Shown: piece by piece, positions 1 to 8,898 of the stretch
How positions within the stretch are numbered: the stretch's first letter is position 1
Layout: each line of letters starts with the position of its first letter
NCBI GenBank assembly: GCA_019750455.1
Contig: JAIEOM010000001.1
Span: 1-63,665 of the forward strand
Direction: 5' to 3'
Source: Sphingomonadales bacterium
GTDB taxonomy: Bacteria > Pseudomonadota > Alphaproteobacteria > Sphingomonadales > Sphingomonadaceae
Length of the DNA: 63,665 nucleotides
Notes under the pieces: generated by a model
Database searches by the model: none
Seen by the model: only the letters and a program-made list of their open reading frames with translations
What the model was told of the DNA's origin: nothing
Translations under genes and position numbers: made by a program

Positions 1-889
1 AATCGATGATCCCGCGCCACACCGCGCGCTGTTCGGGCGGCAGATGGCGGAAGGCATAGAGCGCGTGCAGCAGCCCTTCATAGGGATTGCCGATCCCTTC
101 GGGCTGGCCGGGGGTCCACCAGTAATTGACCAGCATGCTGACCGGTGAGAGGCTTTCCACCCCGTGCCACCAGCCATAGGGGATGTAGATTGCATCGCCC
201 GGCGCCAGTGTTGCCGCCTCGGCATGGCGCGCGGCTTCGGCAAAGCGCGGGTAGCGGGCAAGATCGGGCGCGTGGGGATCGACCATGCTCACCGGTATCC
301 CCGCCGGGGTGAGCTCGAAGGGGCCTGGATAGAGGTTCGCGATCTGGGCCGGCGGATAGAGCGTAAAGCGTCGCTCTCCGGCGACACAGCAGGCGATGTT
401 CTCCTTGGCGTCGTAATGCGTGCCGACCTTGATGCGGTTGCCGATCCAGATTTTCGGCGGCACCTCCGACAGCAAGGCAAGCCGGTTGTCGCGGACAAAG
501 CCGGGGAGCAGGCTGGCGAGGTCCTCGGACTGCACGGCCAGAGCGGGCGGATCGGGTATCGCGGCGGCACCCAGCAAATCGTCGAGAAACGTCTCGAACC
601 GCCCGTTGCCGCGCACGAAATTGAGCCGGGTGAGGTCCGGCGTGTAGAAGAACCGCCCGCCTTCCGTTGGAGCGGCGGCAATCGCCTGCACGGGCCGGGC
701 CGAAGGTTCACGCGCAAGGTAGCGGACGATTGCCGCGTCTCCCTCCCGCGCCGCCGCGACCGCAGGCCAATCGGCAACCTGCCCCCGCAATATCACGGGC
801 CGCGCAGCCGACCGGACCGCCGCGAAGCCCGGGGCATCCACCGGCCCTGCGATTTCCTCCATCGCGCGCGGGGCGGGGAGTAAGGTCAT
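1..889 (-). CDS. Cupin_8 / JmjC-like protein, 3' end cut off by the window edge
   Basis: The frame opens at an ATG whose first four bases (889-886, ATGA) overlap the stop of the upstream halogenase gene, so the two are translationally coupled. It stays open to position 1, giving 296 visible residues without a stop. Residues 158-160 (HYD, in GTHYDAKEN) and His242 (in YGWWHGVES) have the HxD...H spacing of a double-stranded beta-helix metal site, as in cupin_8/JmjC-like Fe(II)/2-oxoglutarate oxygenases. FTLYPP before a long insertion and APGDAIYIPYGWWH are also typical of that family. Such proteins often sit beside tryptophan halogenases and TonB receptors in sphingomonad and Caulobacter loci. 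The substrate is unknown; a cytoplasmic hydroxylase or a non-catalytic cupin are both possible. Confidence 0.85.
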   Translation of the reverse strand, partial: MTLLPAPRAMEEIAGPVDAPGFAAVRSAARPVILRGQVADWPAVAAAREGDAAIVRYLAREPSARPVQAIAAAPTEGGRFFYTPDLTRLNFVRGNGRFETFLDDLLGAAAIPDPPALAVQSEDLASLLPGFVRDNRLALLSEVPPKIWIGNRIKVGTHYDAKENIACCVAGERRFTLYPPAQIANLYPGPFELTPAGIPVSMVDPHAPDLARYPRFAEAARHAEAATLAPGDAIYIPYGWWHGVESLSPVSMLVNYWWTPGQPEGIGNPYEGLLHALYAFRHLPPEQRAVWRGIID

Positions 890-2424
890 GCGGTGAGCGC
901 GTCTTCGGCGGCGATGGCCCCGCCGTTCTGGCGCAGGAATTCATCCTGCGTCGGCAATTGCGCCACGGTCTGCGCAATCGCCCCGCGAATATGGGCGAGC
1001 CGGGTGCGGGTTTCGTCCGCATCGAGCATCCATGCCGCCGGATGATAGCCCTGCGGGGTCACGCCCTGCGAGAGCATCACCGAAAGCCAGCTATCCTCGG
1101 TGAACAGCTCGTTGTTCTCGCGGATAATCCGGCCCGAGGAACGGAACATCGCCAGCTTTTCGGCAAGACTGTCCGGCGCAGGCAGATTCTTGCAATAGCG
1201 CCAGAATTCCGAATCCTCGCGCTCGGTGGCGCTGTAGTGGAGCACCAGAAAATCGCGGATGTCGCGGTATTCGCCTGCTGTATCGCGGTTGAAACGGTCG
1301 ATCTCGACGGGCGAGAAGCCGGTGTCGGGAAACAGCGCCATCAGCCGCGCGATGCCCGATTGCACGAGGTGGATCGAGGTCGACTCGAGCGGTTCCAGGA
1401 ACCCCCCCGCAAGCCCCAGCGCCACGACGTTCTTCTCCCACGTCCGCGCCCTGTGCCCCGCCCGGAAGGCGAGCTGGTTGGGGTCGGCAAGCGGCTTGCC
1501 GTCAAGGTTCGCCAGCAGCAGATCGGTCGCCGCCTGACGGTCGATATGGCTTGAGGAGAACACATGCCCGTTGCCGATGCGGTGCTGGAGCGGAATGCGC
1601 CACTGCCAGCCCGCGGTCCGCGCGGTCGATCGGGTCAGCGGCTCGTTGGCGCCGCCCAGCGTACAGGGGATCGCCACCGCACTGTCGCAAGGCAGCCACT
1701 TGCTCCAGTCCATGAACGGAACGCCCAGCGTCTGACCGAGCAGCAGCGAGCGGAAGCCGGAGCAGTCGATGAACAGCTCGCCCGCCACCTCACGCCCGTC
1801 TTCAAGGCGGACTGCGGTGACGAAGCCGGTTTCGCCATCCTGCATCACCTGCGTGATCCGCCCCTCGACCCGCACCGCCCCGGCGCGTTCGGCGTAGGCG
1901 CGCAGGAAGCGGGCATACCGGCCCGCGTCGAACTGGAAGGCGTAGGACAGCTTCGAGAGCGGCGAGCGCGGGTTGTCGGGACGCGGCCAGCTGAACCGGC
2001 CCGCCTTGCCCATCATCGCCGCGATCGAATAGTCATCGATCCGCGCCTCCTCCCCAAGGCTTTGGCCGCGCAGGAAGAAATGCTGGAACTCGATGCCCAG
2101 CATGGCGATACCGAAGCTGCCGAAGGGGTGGACGTAGCTGTGCCCGGGCCGCAGCCAGTCGACGAATTCGATGCCGAGTTTGTAGGTCGCGCGGGTCTCG
2201 CGCATGAACTGCATCTCGTCGAGGCCGAGCAGGCGGTTGAAGCCGATGATCTGCGGGATCGTCGCCTCGCCGACGCCGACGGTGCCGATCGCTTCGCTTT
2301 CGACCAGCGTCACCGACAGCCGGGGCATGTCGCCCAGCACGCGGACGATCGCGGCGGATGCCATCCACCCGGCAGTGCCGCCGCCGACGATCACGATTTT
2401 CGTGACAGGGGGGGGCGCGCTCAT
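886..2424 (-). CDS. Flavin-dependent tryptophan halogenase-family protein, copy A
   Basis: A 512-residue protein of the PF04820 family. The FAD-binding motif GGGTAGWMA lies at about 14-22, GVGEATIP at 50-57, the lysine aligned with PrnA Lys79 at residue 82 (ATYKLGIEF), the WxWxIP signature as WQWRIP near 280, and the catalytic-glutamate region as FLEPLEST near 350. All residues needed for FADH2-dependent halide oxidation and HOCl/HOBr transfer therefore appear present. Start ATG 2424 overlaps the stop of copy B by four bases and its own stop overlaps the cupin start, so the three genes form one leftward operon. The natural substrate is unknown; in this setting it need not be free tryptophan. 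A reduced-flavin supplier (flavin reductase) is not visible nearby. Confidence 0.93.
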   Translation of the reverse strand: MSAPPPVTKIVIVGGGTAGWMASAAIVRVLGDMPRLSVTLVESEAIGTVGVGEATIPQIIGFNRLLGLDEMQFMRETRATYKLGIEFVDWLRPGHSYVHPFGSFGIAMLGIEFQHFFLRGQSLGEEARIDDYSIAAMMGKAGRFSWPRPDNPRSPLSKLSYAFQFDAGRYARFLRAYAERAGAVRVEGRITQVMQDGETGFVTAVRLEDGREVAGELFIDCSGFRSLLLGQTLGVPFMDWSKWLPCDSAVAIPCTLGGANEPLTRSTARTAGWQWRIPLQHRIGNGHVFSSSHIDRQAATDLLLANLDGKPLADPNQLAFRAGHRARTWEKNVVALGLAGGFLEPLESTSIHLVQSGIARLMALFPDTGFSPVEIDRFNRDTAGEYRDIRDFLVLHYSATEREDSEFWRYCKNLPAPDSLAEKLAMFRSSGRIIRENNELFTEDSWLSVMLSQGVTPQGYHPAAWMLDADETRTRLAHIRGAIAQTVAQLPTQDEFLRQNGGAIAAEDALTA

Positions 2425-3977
2425 GCGACAGCGGCCTGCGGATCATGGTGCCAGCTGCCCGACTGGCGCAGGAAATCCTCATGCCCCGGCAGGCGCGCCG
2501 CAACATCGGCATAGGCGGCGCGCATCTGTGCCATGGCAGCAGCGACCTTGTCGGGATCGAGCGTGTCGGCGATGGGTTCGTGCGTTTCGGGCCAGATGTT
2601 CTGCCCCAGCATCACCGCAATCCAGCTCGGCTGGGCAAACAGCTCGGCATTCTCGCGGAACACCCGCCCCCGGTGCCGCCACAGGTCAATCTTGCGCGCG
2701 AGGCTTTCGGGGATGTCCATGTGGCGGACGTAGCGCCAGAACTCGGAATCCTCGCGTTGTGTCGCCTTGTAGTGGAGTATCACGAAATCGCGCACGTCCT
2801 CGTAGAGCGCGTGCATCCCGCGGTTGTATTCGTCCCGCTCGGCAGGCCGGATCGGCAGGTCGGGAAACAGCGCGAACAGACGCTGGATGCCGTTCTGGAT
2901 CAGGTGGATAGAGGTCGATTCGAGCGGCTCGATGAACCCGCTCGACAGGCCCAGCGCGATGACATTGTGGTTCCACGCCTTGCGCCGCATGCCGGTGAGA
3001 AACTTCAGGCCGCGCGGTTCGGCGAGGGGTTCGCTTTCGAGGTTGGCGAGCAGGATTGTGCGCGCCTCGTCCTCGTCCATGAAGGCGCTGGAAAACACAT
3101 GGCCGTTGCCGGTGCGGTGCTGGAGCGGGATGCGCCATTGCCACCCCGCAGTGTGCGCCGTGGCGCGGGTGAACGGATCGGGCGGGCCGGGCAAGCGGCT
3201 GGGCACGGCGAGTGCGCGGTCCATGGGGAGCCATCGGCTCCAGTCTTCGTATCCGGTCTCGAGCGCTTCCTCGATCAAGAGCCCGCGAAAGCCCGAGCAA
3301 TCGATGAACAGATCACCCGCCATGGTCGTGCCGTTCTCCAGCGTGACGCTGTCGACATCGCCCGATTCGCCGTCGCGGGTGACGCGGGTGATCTGCCCCT
3401 CGATGCGCGTCACGCCCTGCCTCTCGGCGATGCGGCGCAGATAGGCGGCGTATAGCCCCGCATCGAAATGGTAGGCATAGGCGATCTCGCGCACCACCGA
3501 TTGCGCGCCGGCGGCGGGCCGCGCGAATCGGCGCATCTGTGCGGCGGCGGTGCTCATCGAATAGGCGCCGATCTCGCCCGCTGCCGCCGCACCGCTGCGC
3601 GCGCGCTCGCGCAGCCACAGCTGGTGGAAGGCGATGCCGTGGAGATCCTGCCCGTAGGTGCCGAAAGGGTGGAAATAGCGATCGCCCACCCGGCCCCAGT
3701 TCACGAATTCGATCCCCAGTTTGCAGGTGCCGCGCGTCTCGCGCAGGAATTCGGCTTCGGGGATGTCGAGCATCGCGTTGAAGCTGCGGATCGGCGGGAT
3801 TGTCGCCTCGCCCACACCAACGGTGCCGATGGCATCGGATTCGATCAGCGTGATGGTGCGGTGCCCATCGTCGAAAAAGCGTGAAAGCGCGGCGGCCGCC
3901 ATCCATCCGGCGGTGCCGCCGCCGACGATCACGACCCGCTTCAAGCGGCGCGCGTTACCGATACCATCGACTGCCAT
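2421..3977 (-). CDS. Flavin-dependent tryptophan halogenase-family protein, copy B
   Basis: A paralogue of the downstream copy A, 518 residues from ATG 3977. I chose this start because GAGGGGAGG lies just upstream and MAVDGIGNARRLKR leads straight into the FAD motif (GGGTAGWMAA, about 19-28); the in-frame ATG at 4040 would add 21 residues with no ribosome site. GVGEATIP, the catalytic lysine at about residue 86 (GTCKLGIEF), WQWRIP and FIEPLEST are all kept. It is the first gene of the halogenase-halogenase-cupin operon and is divergent from the TonB receptor. Its 3' end overlaps copy A by an ATGA. Tandem copies suggest either different substrates or a heteromeric enzyme; the sequence does not decide this. 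Confidence 0.93.
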   Translation of the reverse strand: MAVDGIGNARRLKRVVIVGGGTAGWMAAAALSRFFDDGHRTITLIESDAIGTVGVGEATIPPIRSFNAMLDIPEAEFLRETRGTCKLGIEFVNWGRVGDRYFHPFGTYGQDLHGIAFHQLWLRERARSGAAAAGEIGAYSMSTAAAQMRRFARPAAGAQSVVREIAYAYHFDAGLYAAYLRRIAERQGVTRIEGQITRVTRDGESGDVDSVTLENGTTMAGDLFIDCSGFRGLLIEEALETGYEDWSRWLPMDRALAVPSRLPGPPDPFTRATAHTAGWQWRIPLQHRTGNGHVFSSAFMDEDEARTILLANLESEPLAEPRGLKFLTGMRRKAWNHNVIALGLSSGFIEPLESTSIHLIQNGIQRLFALFPDLPIRPAERDEYNRGMHALYEDVRDFVILHYKATQREDSEFWRYVRHMDIPESLARKIDLWRHRGRVFRENAELFAQPSWIAVMLGQNIWPETHEPIADTLDPDKVAAAMAQMRAAYADVAARLPGHEDFLRQSGSWHHDPQAAVA

Positions 3978-4013
3978 TATCCTCCCCTCGATGCTGGCAT
4001 TATGCAGGATTGT

Positions 4014-4026
4014 TGGCAAATTGCCA
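4014..4026. promoter_or_regulatory. 13-bp palindrome in the halogenase promoter region
   Basis: TGGCAA-A-TTGCCA is a perfect inverted repeat about 37 bp upstream of the copy-B ATG, close to an AT-rich candidate -10 on the minus strand. It differs from the LacI-type operator found on the receptor side of the same intergenic region. It could be the operator of another regulator or simply chance; nothing else supports it. Confidence 0.3.
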
Positions 4027-4120
4027 CAGTATCCCTGCAAAAATGCGAAGACCTATTGTCAAGGCGCGCCGCGACCGATAAGCCAATGCCCCACAAGAGA
4101 GCAAGCTATCTACGAATAAA

Positions 4121-4134
4121 TGATAGCGCTAACA
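4121..4134. promoter_or_regulatory. LacI-type operator upstream of the TonB receptor
   Basis: TGATAGCGCTAACA matches the 14-bp near-palindrome seen in front of the GH3/lacI, xylX/GH43 and GH3-GH5 units of this locus. It lies 14 bp upstream of the receptor ATG, overlapping where the leader or ribosome site would be, as expected for a repressor roadblock. Confidence 0.6.
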
Positions 4135-4148
4135 TGGGGAGGGATCTT

Positions 4149-7100
4149 ATGCGCACTTCGATGCAGCCGCAGGATATCGGCGTTGGACGTCGACATCCGT
4201 GGTACAAGAGCGTGCTGCGCGCCGGGGCTTCGGCACTGGTCGTCGGCAGCGCCATCACCGCCAGCGCGGGCCTTGCCCAGGACCAGGCGGGCGAACCCGA
4301 TGTCGAAGGCACCGCGACCGTCGAGGAACCGGCCAACGAGATCATCGTCAGCGGTCTGCGCCAATCGCTCGCCAACGCGCAGAACGTGAAGCGCAACGCC
4401 GACACTGTCGTCGATGCGATCACCGCGCAGGATATCGGCGCGCTGCCTGACCGTTCGGTGACCGAAGCGCTCCAGCGCGTCCCCGGCATTTCGATCAACC
4501 GCTTCGCCGGTTCGAACGATCCCGACCACTTCTCCGTCGAAGGCTCGGGCGTCGTGGTGCGCGGCCTCAACTTCGTGCGTTCGGAATTCAACGGCCGCTC
4601 GGCCTTTGCTGCCGGTGTGGGCGGTCAGGCGCTCAACTTCGCCGACGTGCCGGCCGAACTGCTCGGCTCGGTGATCATCAGCAAGAACGCTACCGCCGAA
4701 ACCATCGAGGGCGGCCTTGCGGGCACTGTCAATCTCGTCACCCGCAAGCCTTTCGACAACAACGGCTTCAAGATCGCCTTCACCGCAGAGGCGAATTACG
4801 GCGATTTCCGCAAGGAATGGACCCCGACGCTGTCGGGCCTGATCAGCAACACCTGGGACACCGACAAGGGCCGCTTCGGCCTGCTGGTGAGCGGCTCGTT
4901 CTCGCAGATCAAGAGCCGTGCCGATGGCCTTCAGGTCGCCAACTACCAGACCCGTGACGGAGCGCTGGTCAATGCCGCCAACACCGATGGCGTGCGCGTG
5001 TGCCGCAATCCGCTGCCGGGCTCTAGCGATACCTTCACCCTGCCGCCGGGCGGCGCGCTGTGCGGCAATTTCGGCTCCGCGGGTGCTGACGGTTTTGCCG
5101 ATTACGCCACCAGCCGCGTCGCGCCGGTCGGCGGCCAGTTCCGCACGCAGGAATTCGACCGCGAGCGGCAGGGCTTCGCAGCCTCGGCACAGTTTGAATC
5201 GATCGACGGCAAGACGCTGATCACGGCGGAATTCATCCGTTCGGCATCCAAGAACAAGTGGGGCGAATACACCTTCGAAACCGCCCCCGACCTCGCCGAA
5301 TATTCGACCTATCCGATCGGCTGCCAGCAGAACGATGCGGGGCCCAACCGCATCAATCCGGACGGCAGCCTCGGCGATCCGACCGCGCGGGCACAGTGCC
5401 CGGTCGGCGGGTTCACCGACTATATCTACAACGAGCAGGGGCTGTTCCAGTCGGGCTACATCGTCAACGCCAGCAACGGCTGGCGCGGCAACCCGGATGC
5501 GTCGCCCTTCGTGCCGATCGGCGGCCTCCAGCAGTCGCTCGCCCGTCGTCAGGTCGATGACCGGATCACCAACGAGGACTACTCGATCAATCTGCGCACC
5601 GAGCTGACCGACCGCTTCACGGTCGAACTCGACGCGCAATATGCGACCTCGCACAAGGAAAACCTCGACTTCAGCGTGTTCGGATCGTCCTTCGCCGATC
5701 AGGAGCTCGACATTTCGGGCAACCTCCCGGTGATCGTTCCGCGCAAGCCCCAGTTCCTCGGCTACACCTGGTCGACACCGGGTGCGGCTCTTGCCGGGGC
5801 AACCGAGGAGCAATACTTCACCGATCCGCGCTTCCAGTTCTGGCGCGCGGCGATGGATCACATCGAGGATTCGCGCGGCACGCAGTACGCCTTCCAGGCG
5901 GACATGGCCTACGAGTTCGATGACGATGCCTTCTTGCGCAAGGTCAAGTGGGGCGCGCGCTATCAGGACCGCGAGCAGCTGGTGCGTTACACCACCTACA
6001 ACTGGGGCATGCTGAGCGAGACCTGGTCGGGCGACCGTCCGGTCAACTTCGCCGACACCCCTGCCGATGCGTCGCAGCGCTACGATTTCCCGAACTTCTT
6101 CCGTGGCCGCGTTCCCGGACCTCCGGGTGCGTTCTACTACGCGGGCGATCTGACCGGTGACTATGCCGGGGCGGTCAACTTCTTCCAGTCGGTGCAGGGT
6201 CAGGCACGCGCGCTGGGCGGTTCGCCGACCTGGGTGCCGCTGGCCGCGCGCAACGCCGGAACGGCGCAGGCCGCCGATGCCGAAGGCTTCATCGCCAATG
6301 ATCGCCAGCCGATCACCCAGCGTGATACCGCGGGCTATCTCCAGCTCGAATTCGGCAGTGACGAGCTGTTCGGCGGCATCCGCTTCTCGGGCAATGTCGG
6401 TCTGCGCTATGTCGACACTGCCATTGTCTCGAGCGGGTCGATCGGGGTGCCGAGCCAGCAGGCGCTCAACATCCAGGAACCCTTCGCGGTGCGCTGCGCC
6501 GCCACGGTGCCGCCGGGTGCGCCTCCGGGCACGCTGCCGCAAACGCCGGGCGGGGTCTGCAATCTCGGGGCTGCGGGATATGCCCAGCTCCAGCAGTTCG
6601 CAGGGGATGGCGCCGCGTTCCGGGATGTGGCCGATGTCAGCTACGATTTCTGGCTGCCGAGCCTCAACCTCAAGTTCGGCGTGACCGATGATGTGATCCT
6701 GCGCTTTGCCGGGTCCAAGGTGCTGACCCGCCCTGAAAACTCCTATGTCCGCAACTTCCTCAACATCGGGTTGGGCGGAAGCGGGGAGCTGACGGCGGAA
6801 GCGGGCAACCCCTTCATCCGGCCGGCAACGGCGTGGCAGTTTGACGTGACGGCCGAATGGTATTTCGACACGGTCGGATCGCTCACGCTCAACGGCTTCT
6901 ACAAATCGATCGACGATTTCTTCTATCAGGAGATTTCGAACCGCCAGGTCACCAGCAACGGCGTCACCCGTGACGTGCTGGTCCGCGGGCCGGCGAACTT
7001 CGACGGGAAGGGCAAGATCAAGGGCTTCGAGGTCGCCTACCAGCAGACCTATGATTTCCTGCCCAAGCCGTTCGACGGGCTCGGGGTGGCGGCCAACTAC

Positions 7101-7532
7101 ACCCACATCCGTTCGAGCGGTCTGCCGAACACCTTCCTCAACACCGGCGAGCCGGTGAACGAGGCGACCATTCCGCCGGGCAATCTGCCGCTGGAACAGC
7201 TCTCCAGGCACAACGTCAACGCGACGGTGTTCTACGAAAAGGGGCCGATCTCCCTGCGGGCCGCCTACAACTGGCGTTCGCGCTTCCTGCTCACGCCGGC
7301 GGATGTGATCTTCCCGTTCTACTCGATCTTCAACGAGGCGACCGGGCAGCTCGATGCTTCGATCTTCTTCAATGTCACGAAGAGCATCCGGGTCGGCGTG
7401 CAGGGTGTGAACCTGCTCGACGAGGTGACGCAGACCACGCAGGCCTTCACCGGCAACCGCGAGGATCTGGCCCCGCGTTCCTTCTTCATGAACGACCGCC
7501 GCTTCTCGGTCATCCTGCGGGGCAACTTCTAA
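4149..7532 (+). CDS. TonB-dependent outer-membrane receptor (xylan-oligosaccharide type, inferred)
   Basis: From ATG 4149 this encodes 1127 residues. I preferred this start because GGGGAGGGATC precedes it and the upstream in-frame ATG at 4134 lies inside the operator. A long N-terminal signal segment (hydrophobic core about 27-45, cut near AGLAQ) is followed by a TonB-box-like EIIVSG, the plug domain (ALPDRSVTEALQRVPGISI, then VVVRGLNFVRSEFNG) and a long beta-barrel ending in a C-terminal Phe (RGNF), the usual barrel-assembly signal. It would import oligosaccharides across the outer membrane using TonB energy. The placement among xylanases and a shared operator suggests xylo-oligosaccharide uptake. 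The length is at the high end for the family. Confidence 0.93.
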   Translation: MRTSMQPQDIGVGRRHPWYKSVLRAGASALVVGSAITASAGLAQDQAGEPDVEGTATVEEPANEIIVSGLRQSLANAQNVKRNADTVVDAITAQDIGALPDRSVTEALQRVPGISINRFAGSNDPDHFSVEGSGVVVRGLNFVRSEFNGRSAFAAGVGGQALNFADVPAELLGSVIISKNATAETIEGGLAGTVNLVTRKPFDNNGFKIAFTAEANYGDFRKEWTPTLSGLISNTWDTDKGRFGLLVSGSFSQIKSRADGLQVANYQTRDGALVNAANTDGVRVCRNPLPGSSDTFTLPPGGALCGNFGSAGADGFADYATSRVAPVGGQFRTQEFDRERQGFAASAQFESIDGKTLITAEFIRSASKNKWGEYTFETAPDLAEYSTYPIGCQQNDAGPNRINPDGSLGDPTARAQCPVGGFTDYIYNEQGLFQSGYIVNASNGWRGNPDASPFVPIGGLQQSLARRQVDDRITNEDYSINLRTELTDRFTVELDAQYATSHKENLDFSVFGSSFADQELDISGNLPVIVPRKPQFLGYTWSTPGAALAGATEEQYFTDPRFQFWRAAMDHIEDSRGTQYAFQADMAYEFDDDAFLRKVKWGARYQDREQLVRYTTYNWGMLSETWSGDRPVNFADTPADASQRYDFPNFFRGRVPGPPGAFYYAGDLTGDYAGAVNFFQSVQGQARALGGSPTWVPLAARNAGTAQAADAEGFIANDRQPITQRDTAGYLQLEFGSDELFGGIRFSGNVGLRYVDTAIVSSGSIGVPSQQALNIQEPFAVRCAATVPPGAPPGTLPQTPGGVCNLGAAGYAQLQQFAGDGAAFRDVADVSYDFWLPSLNLKFGVTDDVILRFAGSKVLTRPENSYVRNFLNIGLGGSGELTAEAGNPFIRPATAWQFDVTAEWYFDTVGSLTLNGFYKSIDDFFYQEISNRQVTSNGVTRDVLVRGPANFDGKGKIKGFEVAYQQTYDFLPKPFDGLGVAANYTHIRSSGLPNTFLNTGEPVNEATIPPGNLPLEQLSRHNVNATVFYEKGPISLRAAYNWRSRFLLTPADVIFPFYSIFNEATGQLDASIFFNVTKSIRVGVQGVNLLDEVTQTTQAFTGNREDLAPRSFFMNDRRFSVILRGNF

Positions 7533-7566
7533 CGCTCCCCTGCTGCAAAAGCAGCCCTGCGGGAAC

Positions 7567-7600
7567 AAGGCCCTCCGGTTCGTGCCGGGGGGCCTTTTCC
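7567..7600 (+). terminator. Rho-independent terminator after the TonB receptor
   Basis: AAGGCCCTCCGG pairs with CCGGGGGGCCTT around a six-base loop (one G-T pair), followed by TTCCTTT. It lies 35 bp beyond the receptor stop. Confidence 0.75.
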
Positions 7601-7630
7601 TTTGCCGGAACGGGAGCGCGGAGCGCGCAC

Positions 7631-7661
7631 AAAAAAGGGCCCGGACATTGCTGCCCGGGCC
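7631..7661 (-). terminator. Rho-independent terminator after the GH10 gene
   Basis: On the minus strand GGCCCGG and CCGGGCC form a stem followed by CTTTTTT. It lies about 25 bp beyond the GH10 stop and back to back with the receptor terminator. Confidence 0.75.
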
Positions 7662-7686
7662 GCGAGGAATACCGCCGGCGAGAGGA

Positions 7687-8898
7687 TCAGCCGACGGCGC
7701 TTATCACCTTGGCGAGTGCATCGCGCAGCGGCTTGGCGCGGTACGTGCTGTCATAGGGCGTGCCGCGCACTTCCAGCCCGTCGGCGCGCTTGGCGGGGTT
7801 GAAGCCCTGCAACCAGTTGAAGCGATCGACCATGCCCCAGGCGAGGATATCGTCGAGGTGCCGGTCGTAATCGAACATCACCTCGAAATAGCGCCGCGCA
7901 AAATCGGCGACCTTCTCGTCGCGCTGAGCGATGTTGGCGGGGAGCGCCTTGTCCTTCACGTCGAACTCGGTGATCAGCAGGCGGTAGCCCATGCCTGTCA
8001 CCTCATCGAGGAACCGCCGCCACTCGCGCTCCGCATAGGGCCCGTTGCCGGTCGCCGGATCGATCGCGAAGATCTCGATATGCGACTGGATGCCGAGCGC
8101 ATCGACCGGGGTGCCGCGTTTTCTGAAGCCTTCGAGCAGGCGCAGCACGTCGGCGTTATGCTTCGCATGCTGCGGTTCCCAGCTCATGTAGTCGTTATAG
8201 ACGAGCTGCGCGTCCGGCAGTTCGGCGCGGGCGGTGTGGAAGGCGAGATCGAGCACCGCCTCGGGGCTGCCCATCGCGCGGCTCATGCTGGTTTCGATGG
8301 GGGCGTTGCGATCATGGTCGATCGCCTCGTTCACCACGTCGTAGCTCTGGATGATGCCCTTGTAGCGGCCGGTGACGGTGCGGATGTGCTCTGTCAGCAG
8401 CCGTTCGGCCTCGCGCACCGGATTGGCGCCGTAATCATAGGTGTTGAGCCAGTTCGGGAACCACTGCGGGCGGTGCCACAGCAGGGTATGGCCGCGCACG
8501 GCGAGCGAATTGGCCTGCGCCCAGCGAACGATCTCGTCCATGCGGTCAAAATTGTAGACGCTGGGCGAGGGGCGCAGTGCCTGCCACTTCATCTCGTTTT
8601 CGGGCACGACAAGGCCGCATTCGCCCTTGATGATGGCGGTGTAATCGGGGTTCTGGATCGAACCCGCATTGGCGTTGCCCGGGGTCGAGGCGATGGCACT
8701 GCCGAACCTGCGCTTCCCGCTTGCCGCCAGGGTGTTGAGCCCCGGCACGGGCGCGCCGACCGGTCCGGCGGGCGGGGGCGGCGGTGCGCTGACCGGCGCG
8801 GGGGCGGGAGTGGATGAACCGCCGCCGCAGGCTGCCAGTTGCAGCGCGGCGAGCGTGCTCCCCATCATTTCGAGCGCATGGCGGCGGGTGATGGTCAC
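7687..8898 (-). CDS. GH10 endo-1,4-beta-xylanase, lipoprotein/Tat-type signal
   Basis: 403 residues from a GTG start at 8898, chosen because GGAGGTGAC precedes it and the GTGA overlaps the GH3 stop. The N-terminus has a twin-arginine-like TRRH, a short hydrophobic stretch and a lipobox LAAC, then a Ser/Pro/Ala linker (about 30-60), so the enzyme is probably membrane-anchored on the cell surface or in the periplasm. The GH10 barrel carries the acid/base Glu in DVVNEAID and the nucleophile Glu in LLITEFDVK, plus WHRPQWFP and HSHIE-type strand ends. It cuts internal xylan bonds. It is cotranscribed behind the GH3 gene. Confidence 0.93.
   Translation of the reverse strand: MTITRRHALEMMGSTLAALQLAACGGGSSTPAPAPVSAPPPPPAGPVGAPVPGLNTLAASGKRRFGSAIASTPGNANAGSIQNPDYTAIIKGECGLVVPENEMKWQALRPSPSVYNFDRMDEIVRWAQANSLAVRGHTLLWHRPQWFPNWLNTYDYGANPVREAERLLTEHIRTVTGRYKGIIQSYDVVNEAIDHDRNAPIETSMSRAMGSPEAVLDLAFHTARAELPDAQLVYNDYMSWEPQHAKHNADVLRLLEGFRKRGTPVDALGIQSHIEIFAIDPATGNGPYAEREWRRFLDEVTGMGYRLLITEFDVKDKALPANIAQRDEKVADFARRYFEVMFDYDRHLDDILAWGMVDRFNWLQGFNPAKRADGLEVRGTPYDSTYRAKPLRDALAKVISAVG

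Noticed and set aside
4110-7568. Open frame of about 1150 codons on the minus strand, opposite the TonB receptor
   Set aside because: It is a mirror of the receptor gene caused by GC-rich codon use. Its residues are Arg/Val/Glu-rich without a domain, and the plus-strand protein has signal, plug, barrel and a terminator.
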